Shown here in pieces: positions 31,890 through 40,155 of a DNA stretch of 40,155 nt. Origin of the DNA: Thoreauomyces humboldtii (Eukaryota; Chytridiomycota; Chytridiomycetes; Spizellomycetales; Powellomycetaceae); assembly GCA_027596035.1 (NCBI GenBank), contig JADGJA010000118.1, positions 1 through 40,155 on the forward strand, written 5' to 3'. The notes under the pieces are model-generated. The model was not told where the DNA came from, did no database searches, and saw nothing but the letters and a program-made list of their open reading frames with translations. Every line of letters starts with the position of its first letter. Position 1 is the first letter of the stretch. Both the position numbers and the translations under genes were made by a program.

Positions 31890-34800
31890 ATGGACACAGC
31901 TCCCACTTCTGGAGACGAGAGAAAGTCAGGTTCGACCGGGACTGTTCCGGGACAGCCCATTCTCGCCACCGATGTGACGCGGGGCTTAAACATAGAGAAG
32001 CTGATGGAGACTCCGGATTGGGATAGCTTTCGTAGGAGACCTGTTTGCTTTTGCTAGCATTTGCGGTCGAGCGCCCGAGCTCATCTCTCGTCATTTATTT
32101 CAGCTGAACTTTCTGCTCCTGCAAAGGCACTGCCGACGACCAGCGATCCACATCCAACTTCCGTACCTGTCTCGACCAACATCCCTCTGTCTACTCCTCC
32201 AGGTAAGGGGCTTTGCAAGGTCAGAAGTTCCTCGTATCTAGCTGATCAAAGCGTATCTATTCGGCAGATCCCCATGCGCCACCCTCATCGATACATGCAA
32301 CGGAGGCCGTCCCGTTCAAGGGAGGCCCCGATCTAGTAGCAGTAGAGAGCCCACGAATCGCGAAGGCCGTTGTTGAGCAGTATACTGTTGCGGCCCAAAT
32401 AACAGGTTCCTCCGCCTCGTACCAAGAAGCCGCCCGGCCTGGAGTGATTCAGCCTGGAATCAGCGCAAGCAACATGACGTCTAAAGTACCAGCGATCGAT
32501 ATCGAAAACACATTAGTCTCCGACACACCGGCGTGTTCTCCCGGTCAAGACCAGCAAGCGAGAGAACCGGTCTATCAGATGCAAGATGTCGACCGATCTG
32601 AATCAGACAATCTAATCCTCGAAAAGCCCATAATCTCAACGGAAGGCGCCGATTCTATCCCCGGCTCACATCCGGATATGTCCTCTTTCGAATTGGATGA
32701 TCCTGTTTTGAACGTCGGTAAGGTTCCACCCACGAAGATACCACCGGCGAAGATACCACCGGTCAATGTGTCAATCGACGTTCAGGAAAACGGGCTTCTA
32801 TGTGAGGGCATCGATGCTTCACTCAACGTAATTCCTGAAGCACCGTCGTTTACGATACCCGCTGACATGGCTGCAGTCATGCTCTCAACCTCGGAAGTCC
32901 TTGCCAGTGTGCCGAGCACAACTGCCCGTCCTTCGGACGCTTCATTGTCGGACGAGCATGCTTCCTCCGACATCGAGATTGTCGCGCTGCTAGACCTTAG
33001 CGCATCCCCCGCACCAGCACCACCTTCCGGTAGCGTGACGTTGACGACGGAAGCGCCATCAGAAGCTTCCCCGAAGTCGCCAATAGCAATGGATACAGCA
33101 TCCGTTCCGCTCGAAGAGGCCCATTCAATATATCCCGATACGGATTTAGCGTCTGTAAACCTGAAAGTGGCCTCGATCCGTCTCGACCATCTGGACGCTC
33201 CCAAGAACTGTGCGCGTCACGTGCTCAGCCTGCCTACTGGCGCCCTGGACGTGATCGATCGCCAAGCATCTCCTGCCGCGGAGGTTGAGCCTTCTATCAT
33301 GCACGGCATGTCTTCACCGATCGCCGAGTCTGTGGGAACTGAGTCGTTGATGCAGGAGGAAGTTGCCGCTCCCACCGAGTCGGTGGACGGCGAGGAAGAT
33401 TCCGCTCAAACATCATCCTTGAGTGCCGAGGAAGATCCCGCTCATTCAGAGGAGATAAATGACAAGGAAGCTTCCGCTCAACCAGAATTGATGAGTGCCG
33501 AGGAAGATTCCCCTCAGTCTGAGTCGACGAATGGGAAGGAAGTTTCCGCGCAAACGAAGTCGGTGGACAATCTAGAGCCTCCTTCAGAAACCGAGTTGTT
33601 GGATGATGGAGCTTCCCCGTCCATCGATCATGTGCACTTGTCGGGCCAATCGGAGTTCGAAAAGTCGTCCGTTGTCTCGGCGGGATCTGAAAGTCCTTTG
33701 TCAACGGTCAGCCAGACAGAAGATTCTTTGGATAATGGTCAACCCATCTCCGTTAACGATCTGACGGAGGCTAGAGCCGCATCCCCTTCACCCTCGGAGC
33801 CTGTTCCCATCGAGGATGTGGCTGAGGAAGGGACCACGTACAGTTCAGATATCAACATCCGATCTGTAAGTACGTTGACGAGCATCACTGAGCCGGAGCA
33901 CTGTGCGATGGAGGACATTCGGACCAGCTCCGCTGACAGTGCGGCGGAGGCTGAAGACGACTCTCCTACGCCTTCAAAGGGCAAGGCCACTGCGGAAGCG
34001 GATCAGGAAGAACCAGCAACTCGTCCCTTTCACGACGTTTGTTTGAAAGACGATTCAAGCTCTGTATCCAGCCTTAACGAGTCGGACTTTTCGGCGATGG
34101 GCGGCATTCAGACCAGCTCCGCTGATGGAGTGGCCAGAGAGCCTGCTTCTGCAGTGCGCAAGCGCGCCGAGGAAGTATACAGTGAAAAGTTACCCACTCC
34201 GCCTGATAACCTGTCTTCGAACAGCGCGCAGCAGCTCGAAGCTCCATCTTCGGAAGCAGACTCGCTGCCCGCAGGCCAAACCAACCTTGCCGGTGCCTCA
34301 ACGGGTTCTGAAAGTCCGCCAACAGCTATCAATGAGCCACAAAACTTTCGGCCCAGCTCCGCTGACTCTGAGCCCGTGCTGCGACATGGCTCTCCTGCAG
34401 AAAGCTCTTCCAGTGTGAAACAAGAAGAGGAATTCAGGAGTCCCAGTTCACGCCACCAGGTACTTTCCAAGATCGACCGAGCCTACGAAGCCTCATCCTT
34501 GGATGCAAGCAAGCTGCCCGCAGATGAATCCAAAATTTCCAATGCTTCCGATGATCAGTCTCCCCTGGATTTTGACGAAGCAAGTGCTGAGGGACCCACT
34601 TCTAATGAGATGACGTTGGATGAACAGTCAGACCTGGTGGCTGAACCATTTGTAAGGCCTGTGGTGTTACCGGAAGACGAGGATGCCACGGAGGCGTCGG
34701 AAACTGGGTCGCACAGCTCTGCCCTTTCGACCGTCCCTTTTCCACAAAGCGTAACCCAACCGGAATTTGAGAACCTTCTTAGTTCCATACCCAATCCGCA

Positions 34801-35956
34801 GGTCGTCGCCGAGGCAGACGGCGAGTCGCTTGCTCTCCTGCCGAAATTGGAGTGTGAAATGCTCGAAACACCCGAAAACGACGCTGCCTTCTCCACGGAC
34901 GGGAGCTTGTCATCGGTGGAGGATGCGGAGAGCAGCGAGTCATCTAGCGCGGATGAAGCCGAGTCGGCACCTCTTCGTCCAGCTCAAAGTCCAACACCTG
35001 GCATCGAAGAAGCAGACTTGGAATTGGGAAGTCAAGCTCGTAGTCCATCATCTGACGAGGTCACCTTGCATGAAGAGGTGGACAACACAAACGCAGGCGA
35101 GGAAGGAGAGCCCGAATGTGTTGAGGAGGCAACACCGGAACAAGTGCAGGATATCGCTACGGTCCTTGAGGAGGCGAGCGTTTCTCTTTCTCCGAAAGTC
35201 AGCGCAAAGCCCATCAAGAGGACGCATGAGGCTGACGATTCTGGGGACGAAAGCGCTGGAAACGGGTCTGTGGATTCTGCGACGCACATCGAGAGCCCGA
35301 GTTCACCCCTTCGCAAGAAGGTCAAGTTAGCAGAGAGTCTCAATGGATCGGGAGACGTTCAACCCGAGGAAAACGAGACGAGCTCTCCTCAGCCTTCACC
35401 CTCCTCTTCGGCTACAAACAGCAAGCGGGAACTCCCGGAAGAGTCGGCTATGCATATGCACAGCGATCCGGATCATCTTGAACCTTCGACGGTTGAACCA
35501 ATGGGCAAGCGTAGGAAGGTCGACTCAGAGAGCAATCCCATCCCATATTCGATGGCCTTCCCCACGCGACGAGCTACCCGCGACAGGCCTCCCGTCGACT
35601 ATAAGTCACTTCTGGACGGACCCTCGATCAGTCGACGCGTGGTGCCTGCAGGAAAGAAGGCAAAGTTCAATGAGCAGGGTCAACGGGTGTACTGCAGCTG
35701 CAGAGAACCTGACCTCGGCACGTTCATGATATCGTGCGACAACTGCGAAGAGTGGTACGTGAAGTCTTTCTCGAACATGTTGCGAAAAATGTCATGGTCT
35801 CACACTTATTTCCTCAGGTTCCATGGCTCGTGCGTCGGATTAACCAAAAAAACCGGAGAGCAACTAGAAGCTTTCACCTGTCCAGCATGTCAAGACCTTG
35901 CTCCCCGCTCCAAAAGAGCTACCGCGAAGGGCAAAAGGGGCAAAGCTCGCCGATGA
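31890..35956 (+). CDS. Very long acidic Ser/Glu-rich protein with a C-terminal PHD finger
   Basis: The model has four exons (31890-32031, 32104-32202, 32268-35754, 35818-35956) giving 1288 residues. Exon 3 alone is 3487 nt. Residues 1 to about 1190 are a disordered Ser/Glu/Asp/Ala/Pro-rich region with internal repeats, such as KIPPAKIPP and a run of 17-19-residue units near 340-400 built on [AS]AEED-x-[AP]-[HQ]-S. Then come basic nuclear-localisation-like stretches (LRKKVKLAES, GKRRKVDSES). Near the end is one PHD finger, YCSCREPDLGTFMISCDNC, continuing EEWFHGSCVGL and FTCPACQ: a C4-H-C3 zinc site with the Met and Trp of the H3K4me3-binding type. A basic tail (KRATAKGKRGKARR) follows. The exon 3 donor GTACGT is fixed by the need to restore WFHGSC. 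A role as a chromatin reader in the nucleus is inferred; I cannot assign an orthologue. Confidence 0.83.
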
Positions 35957-36220
35957 CAAAACGCCTACAACTCTTTCCTTTCTTTCATTTTGCCTGCACT
36001 CGTGTCGCCTCACCGATGCACAGTGGTTTCGACGCCCTTTTGGCGGTGAGTCCAACGATCTCAAGTGCGAAACCCGTGGCAAGAGCCGACATGTCTCAGA
36101 CTCCCACCCCCTTTCATCAGCTTCGAGCAGCCGTCATGGCTCGTCCTCTTTCCCTCCGTATCTCGTGACGCCGCATTTCCTCCATTCTTCCAGTCTCTTT
36201 CCCCATATGTACATAGTATA

Positions 36221-36394
36221 GTAACATCATCCCCTTGTAATATATGCATCGATGGCCTCGTCTTGTTTCCCGCAAGATTTGGCTGGCCAAATCCCGCTTT
36301 CTGCACCGTAACATCATCCCCTTGTAATGTATGCATCGATGCCTCGTCTTGTTTCCCGCTAGACTTTGCCGGTCAAATCCCGCTTTCCGCCATG
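36221..36394. repeat. Imperfect tandem repeat, 87-bp unit, two copies
   Basis: Both units start GTAACATCATCCCCTTGTAA (36221 and 36308) and share CTCGTCTTGTTTCCCGC and AAATCCCGCTTT-type segments, with scattered differences. It may belong to the 3' UTR of the PHD-finger gene. Confidence 0.85.
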
Positions 36395-36450
36395 AGGTGA
36401 GATCCAAGGAGAGAAGCCACGGTTGGTTCTTCAAACTTCGCCTGCTAGGC

Positions 36451-37293
36451 TCACGAGACTAAAAATTGTCCTCGAGCTCGACAAAACGAGGGTCGTCCCA
36501 CGCGCAGCTGCTTCATCTTTCCCATCGCTACACGATAAAGTCTCCCGACGACGCCTGCGCCGTGGTGCAACAGCATGCTGTCCACGAACGAAACCGGAAT
36601 GGCATCGACAGCCGTGATAAACTGTAAAAGCCTTCCATCTCCTGATGAGGCTCGGTCGATCCAATCAGGGTCACGGATGCGGTGAGTGATCCCAAGTGCC
36701 GCCGTCCCTGCCCCTCTGGTGATGGTCAGTTTGATTCGTCCCGCCATCACCGTCAGTACCACCACCGAAAGGATTCCTTCCAAGAGGATCTTGATCGTCA
36801 ACGATCGATCAACGACCCACGCCCGGTGGAAGGGGGCGGACTTTTGTCTACGAGTCGATAGGATCGCGCTGGTCTTGCGTATAATGAGATGGCAGATACG
36901 GTGTGGAATACGTCTCCACCCGCAAAGCGTCGATCGCATGCGTTGCGAGGGACCTGAGTTTTGGTGAGGTGAACGGATGTTCATGTTTATGTCCTTCTTC
37001 TTGTCGCCGCAGCGGGTGTCAATGTATCTGGCTGCGAACCGCTTGGGTTCCTGTCGGATGAAGGATTGGTCGTTCACGAGCCTGGAAGTGGGATCATGAC
37101 GAACTTGAGTTAGGTGGAAGGGGAGAGCAGTCTGTGATGCTACGGAACCGATCGACCTGTGGGAACTGGTCTGAATGGTGCTGTGCTTTCCCAACGGCGT
37201 GGGGATTCTTTGGCTTTTTGACAGGTTGCCGTAAAGCGATTGGGAACCTTCACGACGAAGCATCCGACCGCTGTGTCTTCGCTCTCTCCTCAA
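36451..37293 (-). CDS. Doubtful long open frame, 280 codons
   Basis: The frame is open for 280 codons and starts with ATG. It is rich in Arg, Ser, His and Ile, with one hydrophobic stretch (ILSVVVLTVMAG). I recognise no domain, and the composition resembles frames read through non-coding DNA. It is listed only because of its length. Confidence 0.15.
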   Translation of the reverse strand: MRRERRHSGRMLRREGSQSLYGNLSKSQRIPTPLGKHSTIQTSSHRSIGSVASQTALPFHLTQVRHDPTSRLVNDQSFIRQEPKRFAARYIDTRCGDKKKDINMNIRSPHQNSGPSQRMRSTLCGWRRIPHRICHLIIRKTSAILSTRRQKSAPFHRAWVVDRSLTIKILLEGILSVVVLTVMAGRIKLTITRGAGTAALGITHRIRDPDWIDRASSGDGRLLQFITAVDAIPVSFVDSMLLHHGAGVVGRLYRVAMGKMKQLRVGRPSFCRARGQFLVS

Positions 37294-38137
37294 GTCCCGT
37301 ACTCAATATCGTTCTTGGGTTTTTATTGGCTGCTCCGTTAAACAGCAGGTGTTCCGCATCCCGACGTCAACAACTTCTACAAGCATTTCGACACCGCCTT
37401 GACGAAAAGTCCCCTTGCATGGAGAACTGCACCACGTCGTCAACGGATGCCTGAAAGCACAAAGGCTCGACATGTCAAACCCCCTTCGCTCTCCCATCAG
37501 ACTTTCAGTGTACTGTACACGCGCTCATCGTAGCAGATCTATACCACCTTGCTCTTCTCGCTGCCCTGTCCGCAAGGGGTTTGGGGTCCATCTGTCGAAC
37601 GTGGGACCCCGTCGAACTCCCGAGTCTACGGTATACCCTCGAGCTCGATCGACTGTTCATAGTAACTTCGCATATGATGTAGCCCAGGGACGAGTTCATG
37701 GGAGAGCTCAGTCAGCTATGCATCAACTGAGTACATACACGTAAAAGAACCTTGGCACTCTTTCCATCCCAACCTTTCCAAAAGGTGGATTCAGCGGTAA
37801 AACTTCATGGCCGCGCATTGCATTCGTACGAGATATACCGCTCCCTTTCAGTCACTTCCCTGTCATCTTCTGCATTGCAGCAAACTGCAAAGTGTATATT
37901 TGACGCGTTACGGTCGTCTTCTGGCAGAAGCGGCGAATACGGCGGGAGAAGGCATCGCATGGCGTCAAGGCTAATCCGCTCTACCGTCTTGATTATCGAG
38001 TGGAAGGGAGCTACGTCCCACGAGCAACTTGAGCGGACATGCACTTCCGACGGTCCTTCTTCTTGTGCCGCTTAAAACCAATGTGGGTATATCTATGTTC
38101 CGCGACCGGTATCCCGCAAGAGCGAGTTTCGCCTCTC

Positions 38138-38219
38138 CAGACAGTGGTTTAGTGGTAAAATTACCCCTTGCCAATTTATCAACATGGGGTAGCCCCGGGT
38201 TCAATTCCCGGCTGTCTGA
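38138..38219 (+). tRNA. tRNA-Gly (anticodon GCC) with an 11-nt intron
   Basis: The 82-nt gene folds fully. The acceptor stem CAGACAG (38138-38144) pairs with CTGTCTG (38212-38218), followed by discriminator A. The D arm is GTTT-AGTGGTA-AAAT. The anticodon stem ACCCC/GGGGT encloses the loop TTGCCA with anticodon GCC. An 11-nt intron (ATTTATCAACA) lies after position 37, the canonical eukaryotic site. The T arm is CCGGG-TTCAATT-CCCGG. Removing the intron gives 71 nt, the usual tRNA-Gly length. Box A (TGGTTTAGTGGT) and box B (GGTTCAATTCC) are good. A TTTT at about 38268-38271 may end transcription. The first base pair is C-G rather than the common G-C. Confidence 0.95.
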
Positions 38220-38806
38220 CGAACAACAGCTTTGTACAGCAATCATCCCAACAGCGTTGGTTTCGTTTTGCTGGCCTTTACTTGGCATGCTATTTTTCGG
38301 TGCAGATTTTTCGGGCCGTTGGGGTCTGTCGAAAAATCGAAAAAGCGAAAACACATCTTCTGATCTCGGCGAGATGATCTACGTCTACTACCGCTCATCG
38401 TGTGTGTGTGTGTGTGTGTGTGTATGTGTTGAAGCTGTGTATGAAGCATGCAAGAGAGTAGAGAGTTCTTTTGAGGTCGCGAATGAATCATATTTTAGGT
38501 GAGGATGTTTAAGTTTCTAGCTGTCTAGCAGTCTAAGGTCTATCGGTAAATTATACATTGCAGGGGATGACGGGGGGTCTTGGGAATGAAGTAGATAGTT
38601 GAAGGGTAAGGGTGACCTGGGAGGGATGTAGTGATGACTTTGCTCTCGACGATGGGGTGTCAAAGAGTCTCGCTCCGCGGACCAGCCGCAAGTTGTCGAG
38701 GGATGAAAAAAAGAAGTCATCCCCGCCGCCGAGGTAAAAGGTGGGGGTTGGAATATGGTACAGATGGAAGATTGAGGGAGTAAAGGGTTTTGCCTCGTAG
38801 GATGGC
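38220..38806. other. Region between the tRNA and the zinc-finger gene
   Basis: These 587 bases hold a (TG)n microsatellite (38401-38422) and the 3' flank of the zinc-finger gene. I see no gene. Confidence 0.5.
38401..38422. repeat. (TG)11 microsatellite
   Basis: Eleven uninterrupted TG dinucleotides. Confidence 0.95.
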
Positions 38807-40033
38807 TCAGAAGGAGCTGTCGTAAGGGTAAGGCGACTGAGGATGTTGGTCGACCGAAGACTCGCGAGTCTCTTGGTAGTCGTCTCCGTCCGCCGCCTTG
38901 CGATCGCAACCCCACTTGATCAGGTGACGAGCGAGGGCGTCGTGTCGCGAGAAGACCTTCGCGCACTTGGCGTTCGAGCAGACGAAAGGTCGGATGCCGA
39001 GGTGGATCCGGGTGTGACGCTTGAGGTCGTGCTTGCGGGAGAAGGACGCCGTGCAGAGCTCGCAGTGGAAGGGCTTCGGGTGAGGTGGGTTTCCGGACGC
39101 GTTGCCTCGGTGAGAGGAGGCTCGGACGGGTGCGACGTCGGATGACTTGCGTTGCTTCTTGCTTGGTGCAGCCTCGGCGACGACAGCGGATGGAGCGGCA
39201 GGGGATTCGAGTTCCTCGGGCTGGGAGACGGGGGATTCCATGGGGGATTCCATCTCTTGGCTGTCGACGCGGACGGACTCGGCGACGACAACGACATCCT
39301 CCTTGACTTCGGGCTCGGGCAACTCGGAAGCGGAAGAAGCGGGAGATCCGAAGCAAGAGGGAGAGGAGGGCTCTTGAGAAGGGGAGTGGGACTCGATCGA
39401 GGGAGCGGCAAAAGCTGCCGAAGGTGCGATGGTCAGCGGTGCAGGAGACTGTGGTGGGGAGACGACGCCAGCGCCGGAAGGGAAGTACGAAAAGGACGCG
39501 TGACGCTGGTATTGGGGTTCGTCAAGGTAATATGGGGACGGGAGTGGCGCGGGTTGGACGTGCGATGCGGGGGCAAAGGCGTTCTCGAGGACATAGAACT
39601 GCTCGGGAGAGGGTGAGGCTGGGTATCGCTGCTGGTCTTCGAAGGCCGGGAACGCGTAGGGAGCGTCGTAGAGTCCGTAAGGCATGGGCTCAAAAGAAAA
39701 GGGAACAGCAAGTTCGTCGACCGGCGACAAGAGGCCGTACTGCTGTCCGCTGTAGTAGCCATCATCCTGTGCACTCCACGCGTCGAGCTTGCCGGCGGCG
39801 CCGACGGGGTAGGTCGCGTCGAGGTAGATGCCAGTTGGGAGAGGAGACTCGACGTCGAAGGGCATGGACAAGGCCGAGCCCTCGAGTGAGCAAATGGAGG
39901 CTGGCGAAGCAGGGAAGGACATCGGGGATACGGGGAGAGACGCGGAAGTGTCCCAAGCGGAGCCGATCTCCTTGTCGGGAAAGTCGGGGAGGGTATGCAA
40001 GGATGTGTAGGTTGCGAAATCGAAGTCGGACAT
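38807..40033 (-). CDS. C2H2 zinc-finger transcription factor (two fingers)
   Basis: A single-exon gene of 408 residues. Residues 1-300 are disordered and rich in Pro, Ser, Ala, Tyr and acidic residues, consistent with an activation region. A basic stretch (SKKQRKSS) precedes two adjacent fingers. Finger 1 is FHCELCTASFSRKHDLKRH followed by TRIH, and finger 2 is FVCSNAKCAKVFSRHDALARH, completed by a late Cys (KWGC). The pair, with FSRKHDLKRH and FSRHDALARH helices, resembles fungal Crz1-like and related regulators, but no calcineurin-docking PxIxIT motif is obvious, so I give no symbol. The C-terminus is acidic and ends YPYDSSF. The start at 40033 gives MSDFDFATYTSLH. Confidence 0.85.
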   Translation of the reverse strand: MSDFDFATYTSLHTLPDFPDKEIGSAWDTSASLPVSPMSFPASPASICSLEGSALSMPFDVESPLPTGIYLDATYPVGAAGKLDAWSAQDDGYYSGQQYGLLSPVDELAVPFSFEPMPYGLYDAPYAFPAFEDQQRYPASPSPEQFYVLENAFAPASHVQPAPLPSPYYLDEPQYQRHASFSYFPSGAGVVSPPQSPAPLTIAPSAAFAAPSIESHSPSQEPSSPSCFGSPASSASELPEPEVKEDVVVVAESVRVDSQEMESPMESPVSQPEELESPAAPSAVVAEAAPSKKQRKSSDVAPVRASSHRGNASGNPPHPKPFHCELCTASFSRKHDLKRHTRIHLGIRPFVCSNAKCAKVFSRHDALARHLIKWGCDRKAADGDDYQETRESSVDQHPQSPYPYDSSF

Positions 40034-40155
40034 TGCGTGTGAGATATGTGAGGGATAGGTGTAGCAGGCAGGGTATGTAGTGTGCGGGGTTTGGGGGCAG
40101 AGAGTGTGAGCGAGAGTGAGAGCTACGAGACGGAGGGAGAGGGAGGGAGGGAGAG
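40034..40155 (-). promoter_or_regulatory. CT-rich leader or promoter of the zinc-finger gene
   Basis: Read on the minus strand this stretch is almost wholly C and T at its outer end, then C and A near the start codon. That is the usual make-up of fungal 5' leaders. The window ends inside it. Confidence 0.5.

Larger units (their letters stand above)
35957..38137. other. 2.2-kb gene-poor region
   Basis: After the PHD gene I see an imperfect 87-bp tandem repeat (36221-36394), followed by about 1.7 kb with no supported coding gene. The only long frame is on the minus strand (36451-37293); see that entry. Confidence 0.5.

Noticed and set aside
33297..33704. Minus-strand frames of 100-140 codons in the PHD-finger gene
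   Set aside because: Ser/Glu codons in the long plus-strand exon leave the antisense frames open. No independent signal was seen.
38517..39356. Minus-strand frame of 279 codons starting inside the zinc-finger gene
   Set aside because: It is another frame of the same strand as the C2H2 gene, is Arg/Pro-rich, and lacks the zinc-finger pattern found in the accepted frame.
1..40155. Search for transposons, telomere repeats, CRISPR arrays and viral genes
   Set aside because: No transposase, reverse transcriptase, integrase or capsid frame, no terminal repeats with target-site duplications, no TTAGGG-type array and no spaced direct-repeat array were seen.

Overview
This window looks like nuclear chromosomal DNA of a fungus, most likely a basidiomycete. 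Protein-coding genes are dense and lie on both strands. They are cut by many very short GT-AG introns (about 47-85 nt, often with a CTGAC/CTAAC-like branch point just before the acceptor). The protein set is fungal: a Ctf18 clamp loader, Rsa4, QCR2, a JMJD6-type hydroxylase and a GPI-anchored cupredoxin protein. I cannot place it below phylum. For twelve of the fourteen complete coding genes I built spliced models by matching exon phases to conserved protein families; the other two have no introns. Wherever I give all exon boundaries, their lengths sum to a multiple of three.

Layout. At 1-178 there may be the 5' end of a minus-strand gene. At 416-3787 (+) lies TEL2/TELO2, and converging on it at 4176-8821 (-) is CTF18. 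Next come an alpha/beta hydrolase (9131-10515, +) and a run of five genes with mitochondrial or translation roles: QCR2 (10747-12373, -), a small ATPase-inhibitor (IF1) family protein (12716-13249, +), cysteinyl-tRNA synthetase (13447-16354, -), a fumarylacetoacetate-hydrolase family enzyme (16740-17923, +) and mitochondrial translation initiation factor 2 (18330-21052, +). A disordered unknown protein (21283-22482, -) and a small secreted cysteine-containing protein (23542-24025, +) lie in looser, accessory-like sequence. Ribosome assembly factor RSA4 (25559-27432, +), a two-domain cupredoxin GPI protein (27825-28997, -), a JMJD6 homologue (29925-31332, -) and a very long acidic PHD-finger protein (31890-35956, +) follow. 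The interval 35957-38806 has only repeats and a tRNA-Gly(GCC) with an 11-nt intron. A two-finger C2H2 transcription factor (38807-40033, -) closes the window.

How the genes relate. Several pairs are divergent and share a short promoter: CTF18/hydrolase, QCR2/IF1, CysRS/FAH and JMJD6/PHD. QCR2 (complex III) beside an F1-ATPase inhibitor suggests shared respiratory control. The CysRS/FAH promoter has two exact TGACTCA (Gcn4-type) sites, as expected for amino-acid starvation control. The most unusual protein is the IF1-family gene, which appears to carry two IF1-like inhibitory segments in one short chain. I found no transposon, CRISPR array, virus or phage.
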